A DNA stretch of 64,000 nt from Nitrosococcus wardiae. GTDB lineage: Bacteria; Pseudomonadota; Gammaproteobacteria; Nitrosococcales; Nitrosococcaceae. The position numbers and the translations under genes were made by a program. The stretch is from contig NZ_CP038033.1 in NCBI RefSeq assembly GCF_004421105.1, positions 1,197,659 through 1,261,658 of the forward strand, read 5' to 3'. Below are positions 35,141 through 43,815 of this stretch, in pieces. The notes under the pieces are model-generated. The model was not told the origin of the DNA and did not search any database. It saw only the letters and a list, made by a program, of their open reading frames with translations. Positions within the stretch are counted from its first letter, which is position 1. Each line of letters begins with the position of its first letter.

Positions 35141-36076
35141 ATGGCGATAAGAAAAATCACCATTGTGGGCGCAGGCCGGGTCGGTGAGGCAACGGCTCAG
35201 TTTCTGGCCAAAAATGAGCTTTGCCGGGAACTGGTGCTTCTGGATGTCCAGGAGGGGGTCGCCCAGGGAGGGGCGTTGGATATTCAGCAATCAGCACCCC
35301 TGTTTAATTTTGATACCCGAGTAACGGGCTCGACTGACTATGAGCTCATCGCCGACTCGGATTTGGTCGTCATCACCGCAGGTAAGCCCAGGAAACCTGG
35401 GATGTCCCGTTCCGATGTCCTGGATTCTAACCTCCCTATCATTACCGATATTATGAATCAGGTGATGCGTTTTGCTCCCCAATCCTTGGTGATGATGGTG
35501 ACCAATCCGGTGGATGTGTTGACCTATCATGCCTGGCGTTACTGTGGTTGGAATCGGGCTCGGGTCTTTGGGCAGGCGGGGGTATTGGACTCAGCCCGAA
35601 TGGCAAGCTTTATCTCCGCAGAGACCAATCTGTCGGTCAAGGATATCTCGGCGATGGTGCTCGGGGGGCATGGCGATACCATGTTGCCGCTCATTCGCTA
35701 CACGACTATTAATGGAATACCCTTGACCCATTTTCTCGACCAGCAGGCCATTGAAAAAATTATCGAGCGCACCCGACATGGGGGATTTGAAATTCTCCGC
35801 CTTCGGCAAACCAGTAGTGCCTATGATGCGCCTGCGGCCTCCATTGCGGCGATGGTGGATGCGATTCGCCATAACCGCAAGCGTATCCTCCCTTGTGTGG
35901 CGATCCTGCAAGGAGAGTACGGTGAAAATGAAGTGGCGATGGGGGTTCCCAGTGTCTTGGGGGAGGATGGCCTAGAACGTATTGTGGAATTGCCTCTGAC
36001 CGAAGAGGAACAGGCCCAATTTAAGCGGTCGGTAGAGGCTATTCGGGCCGATCTCGCCCATACTACCAAAGCTTGA
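35141..36076 (+). CDS. mdh: Malate dehydrogenase, LDH-like type
   Basis: TCA-cycle enzyme interconverting malate and oxaloacetate with NAD. The Rossmann loop ITIVGAGRVGEATAQFLA is at residues 6-23, the active loop AGKPRKPGMSR contains the malate-selecting arginine, and the catalytic histidine is in VLGGHGDTM. The start at 35141 has GGAGG ahead of it; a longer start at 35099 adds 14 unrelated residues. Length 311, typical. Confidence 0.95.
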   Translation: MAIRKITIVGAGRVGEATAQFLAKNELCRELVLLDVQEGVAQGGALDIQQSAPLFNFDTRVTGSTDYELIADSDLVVITAGKPRKPGMSRSDVLDSNLPIITDIMNQVMRFAPQSLVMMVTNPVDVLTYHAWRYCGWNRARVFGQAGVLDSARMASFISAETNLSVKDISAMVLGGHGDTMLPLIRYTTINGIPLTHFLDQQAIEKIIERTRHGGFEILRLRQTSSAYDAPAASIAAMVDAIRHNRKRILPCVAILQGEYGENEVAMGVPSVLGEDGLERIVELPLTEEEQAQFKRSVEAIRADLAHTTKA

Positions 36077-36302
36077 ACCTCTTCGTAGGCACCATGCACG
36101 GGATTTGTCGGCGGGGAGGGGCGCTTGAGCCACTCAAAATTTTTGCCGAGATGCTTAGGGTTGATTTCAATGGAAGAGCTATAGAGGAAGGGGAGGCAGG
36201 GAAGCAGTGGGACTGTCAAATAAATTTCATTAAATTGTTACGGCGCTGTCATGGGCGTGAGGCATGCTGCAATCCATTGGATTCTGTTGAGAAGGTGAAA
36301 CC

Positions 36303-37067
36303 ATGGAACTTGCCCATAGCTCAAGGGAGGTCTTCACTCGTACTCGGACTTCCCGCCTAAGTTTATCTTTGGCAAAAAATCGTTGTGAAGTTCGAGAAGC
36401 ACAACGGCTGCGCTATCGGGTCTTTGCGAAAGAGATGGGCGCGCGACTTGAAAGTCCAGAATTTGGCCTGGACCGAGACTACTTCGATGAATTTTGCCAG
36501 CATTTGCTTGTTCGTGATACCGGCACTGGCGAAGTAGTGGGGTGTTATCGGATTTTGACCGACTGGCAGGCCCTCAACGCCGGCGGGTTTTATTCTGAAA
36601 CGGAGTTCGAACTAGAGCAGATATTGGCTCTGCCGGGGCGCTTTATGGAGGTGGGCCGGACCTGTATCCATCCCGCTTATCGGAATGGGGCCACGATTAT
36701 GTTGTTATGGTCGGGATTGGCCCGTTTTATGACCATGAATGGCATTGATCATCTCATAGGCTGTGCCAGTATTCCTATGTCCCCAGGGGGTGCTGAGGCA
36801 TTGTCCGTCTTTGACCAGTTGCGGGAAAAGTATCTTAGTCCCCCTCACCTGCGGGTAGTACCACGGTTGCCCCTGCCTCGCACGGATACCGCCTCTCGGC
36901 CGGAGGCCGTGGTGCCAGCTTTGCTTAAGGGCTATTTGCGGCTTGGGGCGGAAATTTGTGGAGAACCTTGCCTGGATCGGGCATTTAATGTGGCTGATGT
37001 TTTTGTGCTGTTGCGTAGCGCCAATATCAATCGCCGATACTTACGGCATTTCATCAGTCCTAACTGA
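36303..37067 (+). CDS. olsB: L-ornithine N(alpha)-acyltransferase OlsB
   Basis: GNAT-fold acyltransferase making lyso-ornithine lipid from ornithine and acyl-ACP. EAQRLRYRVFAKEMGA (about residues 32-47), FMEVGRTCIHPAYRNG (about 117-132) and MSPGGAEAL are OlsB/hemolysin-like signatures. The length of 254 is typical. It is followed directly by a truncated olsA, so ornithine lipid synthesis would need another acyltransferase. Confidence 0.88.
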   Translation: MELAHSSREVFTRTRTSRLSLSLAKNRCEVREAQRLRYRVFAKEMGARLESPEFGLDRDYFDEFCQHLLVRDTGTGEVVGCYRILTDWQALNAGGFYSETEFELEQILALPGRFMEVGRTCIHPAYRNGATIMLLWSGLARFMTMNGIDHLIGCASIPMSPGGAEALSVFDQLREKYLSPPHLRVVPRLPLPRTDTASRPEAVVPALLKGYLRLGAEICGEPCLDRAFNVADVFVLLRSANINRRYLRHFISPN

Positions 37068-37347
37068 TGGTGATGATAAAGGCCATCCGGGTTGCCTCAG
37101 GGGCACCTCGCTGCTCTGCCATCTGTTGGTGGGCATTTGTCTTGCTGTGGTGGTGCTTTCTCCTGGTGGGTTCCGGTGGTTACCCCGACGGAGTACGATA
37201 AGGTGGTGGAATTGCCGCTTGTGTCGCATTCTGCGGCTGCGGGTTCAGGTGAGCGGAAGACCAGTAATCGGGACAGCGTTACTGGTCGCCAATCATATTT
37301 CGTGGTTGGATGTGATTGCCTTGCTGGCGGTGATTCAAGTCCGTTAG
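37068..37347 (+). pseudogene. olsA: Truncated olsA-like 1-acyl-sn-glycerol-3-phosphate acyltransferase
   Basis: After olsB a frame starts at ATG 37068 but breaks; the adjoining frame reads LLCHLLVGICLAVVV, then RRLCRIL-type and GTALLVANHISWLDVIALLA, the N-terminal helix and HxxxxD active site (NHISWLD) of PlsC/OlsA acyltransferases. It stops at 37347, so the last two thirds, including the glycerol-phosphate binding motifs, are gone. One frameshift plus truncation. Confidence 0.75.
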
Positions 37348-37442
37348 TCCTGTTTTGGGGGGATTCAAGCCTGGGTTATTGCTGCCGATAGCTATGACGA
37401 CTCACTTGCATTGCTGTCACTCTACCCATGTTTTAAATTCTT

Positions 37443-37479
37443 CCCGCTCCTTTGCTCCTTTGGGGGCGGGCTTTTCTTT
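37443..37479 (+). terminator. Rho-independent terminator after olsBA
   Basis: CCCGCTCC (37443-37450) pairs with GGGGGCGGG (37462-37470), one G-U pair, followed by CTTTTCTTT. It serves the plus-strand olsB transcript and lies between it and the convergent mgtE. Confidence 0.7.
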
Positions 37480-37507
37480 GAAGGGCCCGCCCTCCGGGCG
37501 AGAGGTA

Positions 37508-38866
37508 TCAAATCAAGTAAAGGGTAGCAAACCCTAGGAAGGCCATAAAGCCCACAACATCGGTAATGGTGGTGAGGAGAACACCGCCGGCTAGGGCTGG
37601 ATCAGCACCTATCCGGCGTAAGAAGAGGGGAACAACGACTCCCGAAAGAGCGGCGAAAACTAAGTTGATGATGATAGCGGCCCCAATCAAAATACCCAGT
37701 TCAACCCCTTTAAACCAGGTCGCAGAGACTATTCCAATCACCAGCGCCCAGAGGAGGCCGTTAAGGACGCCTAAGGCCAACTCCTTGCTCAATAGCCAGC
37801 GGATGTTGCTTTGGCTGAGCTGGCCTAGAGCCATGGCCCGGATAACCAAGGTGAGTGTTTGGCTGCCGGCAATTCCCCCCATGCTGGCGACAATGGGCAT
37901 TAATACCGCCAGGGCGACTTGCTTTTGGATGGTCGCCTCAAACAGCCCAATAACCCCGGCGGCGAGGAAGGCGGTAATGAGGTTAATCCCCAACCACAAG
38001 GAGCGCCGCCGCAAGCTGATAAAGACAGGGGCAAAAGTATCCTCATCCTCGGTTAGACCCGCCATACTCATCAAGGAGTGATCCGCTTCATCCCGAATCA
38101 CGTCGACCACATCATCGATGGTGATTCGGCCAAGCAGTTTTCCCTCCTCATCCACCACAGGAGCTGAGATCAAGTCCCGTTTTTCAAAGCGCTGGGCGAC
38201 TTGGGCGATAGGTAAGGAGGCCGGAATTTTTTCTACCCCGTGGGACATGACTTCGGCGACGGTGAGTTCCCGTTTCCGGGTGAGCAAGGTGGTCAGCAAC
38301 AAGACCCCTTGGTAGTTATCGTCTCGGTCCACCACGAACAAGCTGTCCGTGGCTTCTGGCAGTGTTCCTAAAAGGCGCAGGTAGCGGTGAACCACGTCTA
38401 GGGTAATGTCACCCCGGATGGTGATGGTATCAGTGTTCATTAGGCCCCCCGCGGTGTCCTCTGGATAGGAGAGCACCGTCTCCAGGCGACGCCGATTCTG
38501 AGCATCCATGGTCTGTAGGACTTGCTCGACCACTGTTTCCGGCAGGTCCCGGAGAATGTCAGCTAAATCGTCAGGGTCTAGGTCCTCCATGAGGGAGGCC
38601 AGATCTTCTACCGCAATGTCGCTCATGAGATCGGAGCGCACTTCATCACCCACGTAGCTCAACACTTCGCCTCGATGGCCGGCGCCCACCAGTTGCCAGG
38701 CTAAGTGCCGGGTTGTGGGAGGTAATGACTCCAATAAATGGGCGACTTCAGCGGGATGGAGGCTGCTGAGTAGTCGCCGTAGGCGCACCATGCGGCCGCT
38801 TTCAAGTGCTGCTACCAGGGCATTGAAGCGTTCATTATTCCTTTCCGGGGAGAGGGGTTGCAGCAT
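37508..38866 (-). CDS. mgtE: Magnesium transporter MgtE
   Basis: A 452-residue Mg2+ channel. The N-terminal superhelical domain has LHPAEVAHLLESLP and the repeated LDPDDLADILRDLP. Two CBS repeats follow (about 130-255), ending VVDVIRDEA. Five membrane helices carry the pore signature MPIVASMGGIAGSQT (about 327-341). The cytosolic domains close the pore when Mg2+ is high. It follows the PTS block on the same strand but with a 161-bp gap. Confidence 0.95.
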   Translation of the reverse strand: MLQPLSPERNNERFNALVAALESGRMVRLRRLLSSLHPAEVAHLLESLPPTTRHLAWQLVGAGHRGEVLSYVGDEVRSDLMSDIAVEDLASLMEDLDPDDLADILRDLPETVVEQVLQTMDAQNRRRLETVLSYPEDTAGGLMNTDTITIRGDITLDVVHRYLRLLGTLPEATDSLFVVDRDDNYQGVLLLTTLLTRKRELTVAEVMSHGVEKIPASLPIAQVAQRFEKRDLISAPVVDEEGKLLGRITIDDVVDVIRDEADHSLMSMAGLTEDEDTFAPVFISLRRRSLWLGINLITAFLAAGVIGLFEATIQKQVALAVLMPIVASMGGIAGSQTLTLVIRAMALGQLSQSNIRWLLSKELALGVLNGLLWALVIGIVSATWFKGVELGILIGAAIIINLVFAALSGVVVPLFLRRIGADPALAGGVLLTTITDVVGFMAFLGFATLYLI

Positions 38867-39027
38867 GGTGACTCCTCGCGTTGGATTGGCAGATAGGTTT
38901 GGAATGGCCCCATTTTATAGTATTTCCCGTTTCAATGAGACCTAAGACGCTTGAGGCAAGCCCAATGGGGTTCCCTCTAAAGGGTAACCGCTATACGGGG
39001 GGAGGAGGAACTGATACTACTTGGGGC

Positions 39028-40776
39028 TTAGTTGGGCAGATCTTCGTTGATTTGGTCTAACAAAGCCTGCATCTCTGACAGATCGTAGCACTCTAAGAAT
39101 TGTTGGGAGAATTCCGTAAGTTTTTGTTGGTTACTTTCGGTGATCACCCGTTTAACTTCCAGCAAGGAGGCTGGATGCATACTAAAATCTCGCAATCCTA
39201 GTGCCAACAGCAACCGAGTATAGCGGGGATCTCCCGCCATTTCGCCGCACATGGCGACGGCTGTGCCCGTTTTTTCCCCGGCCACGATAGTATGATGAAT
39301 GAGGTGCAATACTGCTGGGTGTAAAGGATCGTAGAGGTAGTTGACCTCATCATCGATGCGGTCAATAGCCAGTGTGTACTGGATAAGATCATTGGTGCCA
39401 ATGGAAAGGAAGTCCAGGTGGCGCGCAAAAATATCGGCGCAGATGGCCGTGGCGGGAATCTCAATCATGGCTCCTACGGGCAATGCCGGATCATATTTCA
39501 GTCCTTGGCGCGTAAGTTCCCGCTTGCAATCCTCTAACAATATCATGACTTGAGTTAATTCTTGTAAGGTACAAATCATCGGTAGCAGCAATCGTACGGG
39601 GGCTTGAGCTGAGGTCCGGAGAATGGCCCGCAATTGGGGGCGAAATAGTCCAGGTTCCCGCAGACATAGGCGAATAGCGCGCAGGCCTAGGGCGGGGTTA
39701 GTTGCCACCGAGGTATTGAGGCGGCCTCCATCCACCGTTTTGTCAGCCCCCAGATCCACCGTGCGAATAGTCACCGGAGCCCCACCCAGAGCTTCTACCA
39801 CCCGGGTATAGGCACTTAACTGTTCTTCCTCATCAGGTAGGGTGGTACGGTTCATATATAAAAACTCAGTGCGGTAGAGGCCGATTCCCTCTGCACCGGA
39901 ATCGGCCACCAGGGGCAAGTCTTCTGGCAATTCGATGTTGGCCTCCAGGGTGATGGGTTGCCCCTCAAGGGTGATAGCAGGTTGGCTCCTGAGTGCCGTC
40001 AGTGCGGCAAGGCGACGCTGCTGAGCGAGCCGCTTTTCCTGAAATTTTTCGATGAGAAAAGCATCGACCCCGCCAAGCAAGATGCCTTGTTCGCCATCAA
40101 TGATCAGCAATTCGTCATCTTGAACGTAACGGCGAGCCCCACGCAGGCCGACGATAGCCGGAATCCCTAGGCTGCGGGCAAGGATACTGGTGTGAGAATT
40201 AGCCCCGCCATGCTCAGTGACGAAGCCACTAATTTGCTGCTGCTGCATTAAGACAATATCGGCGGGGGTTAAGTCATCAGCTAGTAAAATATAACCCTTA
40301 AGCCGCCCCCCAGAGACTTCATGGCGAGGACTTTCCTGATTGGTTAGGATCCGGAGAATGCGATTGACGACGTGGTCGACATCATTTTTGCGGGTGCGAA
40401 GATAAGGATCGTCCATCTCATCGAAAACGCTTGCCAGAGCGTCACGCTGTAGCTTGAGTGCCCATTCAGCATTACAGTGCCGATTTTGGATGAGTTCTAC
40501 AGGCACGGTAGCCAGTGCTTTGTCTTCAAGCATTAGCAGATGGGTGTTGATAAAAGAAGCGATATCGGTCGGGATATTGACCGGAATTTGCTCCTGGATA
40601 GACTGCAGTTGCGCTTTAGCAGTGCTGAGCGCTACTTGGTATCGTTGAATCTCGCTTTCGATGAGGCTCGGAGGCAGGAGATATTCATTAACCTCAGGTT
40701 GATCGCGGGAAAGTATATGAACTTTACCAATAGCGATGCCTCGCGAGACGCCGATCCCGTGTAACTCAAGGGTCAT
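39028..40776 (-). CDS. ptsI: PTS enzyme I (PEP-protein phosphotransferase)
   Basis: First enzyme of the phosphotransfer chain: takes phosphate from PEP and gives it to HPr. The phosphohistidine motif GGANSHTSILARSLGIPAIVG spans residues 190-210, followed by the PEP-binding TIM barrel (GIGLYRTEFLYM, DLGADKT, GTNDLIQYTLAIDR, GEMAGD). At 582 residues it is plain EI without the N-terminal GAF domain of PtsP. It is the last gene of the PTS cluster, with no EIIB or EIIC anywhere in it. Confidence 0.95.
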   Translation of the reverse strand: MTLELHGIGVSRGIAIGKVHILSRDQPEVNEYLLPPSLIESEIQRYQVALSTAKAQLQSIQEQIPVNIPTDIASFINTHLLMLEDKALATVPVELIQNRHCNAEWALKLQRDALASVFDEMDDPYLRTRKNDVDHVVNRILRILTNQESPRHEVSGGRLKGYILLADDLTPADIVLMQQQQISGFVTEHGGANSHTSILARSLGIPAIVGLRGARRYVQDDELLIIDGEQGILLGGVDAFLIEKFQEKRLAQQRRLAALTALRSQPAITLEGQPITLEANIELPEDLPLVADSGAEGIGLYRTEFLYMNRTTLPDEEEQLSAYTRVVEALGGAPVTIRTVDLGADKTVDGGRLNTSVATNPALGLRAIRLCLREPGLFRPQLRAILRTSAQAPVRLLLPMICTLQELTQVMILLEDCKRELTRQGLKYDPALPVGAMIEIPATAICADIFARHLDFLSIGTNDLIQYTLAIDRIDDEVNYLYDPLHPAVLHLIHHTIVAGEKTGTAVAMCGEMAGDPRYTRLLLALGLRDFSMHPASLLEVKRVITESNQQKLTEFSQQFLECYDLSEMQALLDQINEDLPN

Positions 40777-40840
40777 GCTAGGGCCCTAAAGAAATTTTCC
40801 TTGTTTAATTCCCCATATAATGGGGTGATTGGTCTTACTC

Positions 40841-41110
40841 TCATTCATGTTCTCCAAACCGTTCATTCACCAGCGTTTTCAGTTGCTGGAGAGCTTCCTC
40901 CTCATCGGGGCCTGAGGCCATAATACAGAGGCGGGTTCCCTGGGATGCCGCTAGCATCATCACGCCCATGATGCTTTTTCCATTGACCTCTTTGGTTCCC
41001 CGCTGAACGCGTATCTCGCTTTTAAAGCGAGAAGCTAGAGTAACGAATTTGGCTGCAGCTCGGGCATGTAGCCCCAACTTATTAATAATAGTCACCTCAC
41101 TCTGTGTCAT
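40841..41110 (-). CDS. ptsH: Phosphocarrier protein HPr
   Basis: 89 residues. Active His15 lies in LGLHARAAAKFV, and the regulatory Ser46 in NGKSIMGVMMLAA, exactly at the position phosphorylated by HprK. It overlaps the end of the EIIA gene by 14 bp, so expression is coupled. Confidence 0.95.
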   Translation of the reverse strand: MTQSEVTIINKLGLHARAAAKFVTLASRFKSEIRVQRGTKEVNGKSIMGVMMLAASQGTRLCIMASGPDEEEALQQLKTLVNERFGEHE

Positions 41111-41513
41111 CCTGTTTCCTCATGGTGGTAAAGCAGGCACAAACCCCTTCGCGCCCGCCGCTTATCGCTTTTTCTGTGAGCTCGGTGAGGCTCAAACGGG
41201 GGTAATTCAGTACTCGTATCAACATGGGCAAGTTAAGGCCGGTGACTATCTGCGCATGTTGGGTATCTGCTGCGTAGCAGGCAATATTACTGGGGGTGGA
41301 ACCATACATATCGGTCAAAACCAGAACCCCATGGCCGGTGTCTAAATTATCGATCAGCTTTCGTGCTTGTTTCCGCAAAGCATCGGGGTGAGAGGCGCGG
41401 GTTACACGGAGTATTTGGATCTGTAGAGGGCAGCTGCCCAGCATGTCATTGGTGGTATCTAGCAAAGACGAGCCAATATTATCGTGAGTGATAATAAGCA
41501 CGCCGACGGTCAT
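41097..41513 (-). CDS. PTS EIIA, mannose/fructose family
   Basis: 138 residues starting MTVGVLIITHDNIG, where His10 is the phosphorylation site; LTDMYGSTPSNIA (about 74-86) is the second signature. No EIIB, EIIC or EIID partners lie near, so it probably acts as a regulatory phosphate acceptor, as in other proteobacteria with a truncated PTS. The start at 41513, overlapping the rapZ stop by 4 bp, is preferred to one 7 codons upstream. Confidence 0.9.
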   Translation of the reverse strand: MTVGVLIITHDNIGSSLLDTTNDMLGSCPLQIQILRVTRASHPDALRKQARKLIDNLDTGHGVLVLTDMYGSTPSNIACYAADTQHAQIVTGLNLPMLIRVLNYPRLSLTELTEKAISGGREGVCACFTTMRKQDDTE

Positions 41514-42355
41514 GACAATTCCCGATGACGGCAAAGTACTCGGTTATGTGCAGAATGGAAATAAGCTGTGAGCTGCTCTGTTAAATAAACTGAACGATGC
41601 TGTCCCCCTGTGCATCCGATGGCCACCGTCAGATAACTGCGATTGGTCTCTTGAAACCGCTGTAGCCAGTGTTGTAAGAAGGCAATCAAGTCTTGCCGCA
41701 TTTGGGTGACGGTCTCGTGGCGCTCAAGATAGGCAATCACTTCTTGGTCCCGTCCGCTCAAGGGTCGCAAATGGGGCTCCCAATAGGGATTAGGAAGACA
41801 ACGGACGTCAAATACAAAATCAGCATCGAGGGGGACTCCATGTTTGTAGCCAAAAGACTGAAATAGCAGTGACATCCCCGTGCGCGCACCATCGCCGACC
41901 CGCTCGCTAATTAAGTCCCGTAGCTGGTGGACCGTAGTACAGGTGGTATCAATTCTAAGATCGGCTTTTTCGGCAATAGCCTCCAACAACTCCCGCTCAT
42001 GGCGGATGGCCTCGGCGAGGGGGATATTGTTGAGTGGATGTTTGCGGCGGGTTTCACTAAAGCGTTTAAGAAGTGTTGCATCGCTAGCATCAAGAAAGAT
42101 GATATGGCACTGAGCCCCCACCTCTTCAATGTCCTCTAGGATCTGAGGAAATTGTTGGAGTTCTTGGGGAAGGTTACGGGCATCAATACCGACGGCGGCG
42201 CGGAGTTGTTGGGCATCCTGTTGCATCTTTTGGGCAAAGACGGGAAGAAGGTAGACAGGTAGGTTATCGATGCAATAGAAACCCTGATCTTCTAAGGCAT
42301 GAAGGGCAATACTTTTGCCTGATCCCGATACACCGCTGATGATAAGCAATTTCAT
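41510..42355 (-). CDS. rapZ: RNase adapter / nucleotide-binding protein RapZ
   Basis: P-loop protein of 281 residues. Walker A GVSGSGKS is at 8-15, and the C-terminal domain has FSFGYKHG-like FQSFGYKHGVPLDADFVFDVRCLPNP and IGCTGGQHRSVY, which is diagnostic. In enterics it senses glucosamine-6-phosphate and delivers the sRNA GlmZ to RNase E; the role here may differ. Standard rpoN-cluster position. Confidence 0.95.
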   Translation of the reverse strand: MKLLIISGVSGSGKSIALHALEDQGFYCIDNLPVYLLPVFAQKMQQDAQQLRAAVGIDARNLPQELQQFPQILEDIEEVGAQCHIIFLDASDATLLKRFSETRRKHPLNNIPLAEAIRHERELLEAIAEKADLRIDTTCTTVHQLRDLISERVGDGARTGMSLLFQSFGYKHGVPLDADFVFDVRCLPNPYWEPHLRPLSGRDQEVIAYLERHETVTQMRQDLIAFLQHWLQRFQETNRSYLTVAIGCTGGQHRSVYLTEQLTAYFHSAHNRVLCRHRELS

Positions 42356-42402
42356 GGGAGCCTCGCCAATTCTCTCTTGAGTGAGTGCTTCTAAGGCACC
42401 CC

Positions 42403-42966
42403 TTACTTGTGCCTAGGGGAGGAGGGATTAAGGAGCTGCTGGTGACGTTGTTGCAGCTCAAGCAAGGCATCATAACCTTTGAGCCGCAAGTGATAGTCTT
42501 GGACGGCCGTTTCTATCATCGTGGCTGGTTGCAAATTACCTCCCAAGGGCAAGGTAAGTTCAGGCACTTTCACGTTTAGCTGCTCCCACTGGCCTAGGTT
42601 GCGGGTGAGCGGTTCGATATGTTTGTGAGGAATAAGATGGATGACAAGATCAAGGGAGTGTTGGGTGACGATAGCCTGATGACCATAGATCGCACGAATA
42701 TCGACCACACCCAAGCCTGGCACGGTTAGAAAATCCTGCAATATAGCCGGGCAACTGCCGATCAATTGGGTGGCTGCTGTCCGCTGGAAAATGGGCGCAT
42801 CATCCGCGATTAAACGGTGTCCCCGTCGGATTAATTCTAGGGCTAGGCTGCTTTTGCCAACGCGGCTTTCCCCCCTCAATAGAACCCCGACGTCAAAAAT
42901 GACCAGCAGCACGCCATGGCTGGTGACGTTGTCTTCACTAGGGCTACTCACGCCTTGCAATCTCAC
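42403..42966 (-). CDS. hprK: HPr kinase/phosphorylase, catalytic-domain-only form
   Basis: Phosphorylates HPr on Ser46. The Walker A loop GESRVGKSS is at residues 32-39, followed by LIADDAP and the second signature reading PGLGVVDIRAIYG. Standard HprK has about 310 residues with an N-terminal domain; this protein is 187 residues and begins just before the kinase domain, as in the short alphaproteobacterial forms. The signature arginine (usually RGLG) is proline here. It starts one base after the ptsN stop codon, so there is no room for the missing domain. Confidence 0.85.
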   Translation of the reverse strand: MRLQGVSSPSEDNVTSHGVLLVIFDVGVLLRGESRVGKSSLALELIRRGHRLIADDAPIFQRTAATQLIGSCPAILQDFLTVPGLGVVDIRAIYGHQAIVTQHSLDLVIHLIPHKHIEPLTRNLGQWEQLNVKVPELTLPLGGNLQPATMIETAVQDYHLRLKGYDALLELQQRHQQLLNPSSPRHK

Positions 42967-43449
42967 TTAGTCAACAATACCGGTGGACGCAGAGGTTTGC
43001 TCCCATTCCCTTAGGACCTCCAGCAGGGTATGGGGGTCTTTGGCTTCACGCAGGCGGGCACAGAATTCCGGATCACGGAACATTTCTGCCAATTGGGCAA
43101 GCAGCTGCACGTGAATTTGGGCTGATTCTTCCGGAACCAGCAGGGCGCAGAATAGATCGACCGGCTGTTGATCGAGGGCATCAAAATCAATTCCTTGGTC
43201 CAGGCGAACTAATGCTGCGAGGGTATGCTGATTGCCAGCCATGCGGGCATGGGGAATGGCGATCCCATCCCCAAGACCAGTGCTGCCAAGACGTTCCCTA
43301 GCAAGTAGGCAGTCGAAAACATCCGCCGAGTCCAGGTCATCCGCGCCTCGGGTAAGCAACTCGCTGAGCCGCTCTAGCACACGTTTTTTGCTGCCTGCAA
43401 CGGCACCCACAGCGATTTGTTCGGGGACAAGAAACTCGGTAATTTGCAT
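42967..43449 (-). CDS. ptsN: PTS EIIA-Ntr (nitrogen regulatory)
   Basis: 160 residues; phospho-acceptor His67 lies in GDGIAIPHARM. EIIANtr controls potassium transport, nitrogen and envelope functions depending on its phosphorylation state. It is between hpf and hprK, tightly packed. Confidence 0.95.
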   Translation of the reverse strand: MQITEFLVPEQIAVGAVAGSKKRVLERLSELLTRGADDLDSADVFDCLLARERLGSTGLGDGIAIPHARMAGNQHTLAALVRLDQGIDFDALDQQPVDLFCALLVPEESAQIHVQLLAQLAEMFRDPEFCARLREAKDPHTLLEVLREWEQTSASTGIVD

Positions 43450-43462
43450 GATTGGGGTTAAT

Positions 43463-43789
43463 CTATCCTTGTTGTTGCTTTTTCATTATTCCCTCACTGC
43501 GGTGATGGTCGGTCAATTTCTCTCGGTGCTTTTTAATTTGCCGATCTAATTTGTCCACCAGATCGTCAATGGCGGTATACATGTCTTCGTCTTCAGAGGA
43601 GGCAAACACATTGGCCTTGCTCACATGCAGTGTTGCTTCAGCTTTCTGCCTCGTTTTTTCAACACTAAGGACGACGTGAATATTAGTCAATTGATCAAAA
43701 TGGCGTTCTAGGCGCTCACACTTATTTTCCACATAGTTCCGCAGGGCTTGAGTGATTTCAACGTGGTGGCCAGTAATATTTACTTGCAT
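43463..43789 (-). CDS. hpf: Ribosome hibernation-promoting factor, short form
   Basis: 108 residues; MQVNITGHHVEITQALRNYV opens the beta-alpha fold, and the basic C-terminal helix (DDLVDKLDRQIKKHREKL) fits between ribosomal subunits. It stabilises inactive 100S ribosomes. A ribosome binding site (AAGGAGC) precedes the ATG. Downstream of rpoN as in most proteobacteria. Confidence 0.94.
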   Translation of the reverse strand: MQVNITGHHVEITQALRNYVENKCERLERHFDQLTNIHVVLSVEKTRQKAEATLHVSKANVFASSEDEDMYTAIDDLVDKLDRQIKKHREKLTDHHRSEGIMKKQQQG

Positions 43790-43815
43790 GGATTGCTCCT
43801 TAATTATTTTGCTCT

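Noticed and set aside
38960-38995. Terminator hairpin between ptsI and mgtE
   Set aside because: GGTT-CCCT / AGGG-TAACC can pair, but there is a mismatch and no T-tract on the relevant strand.
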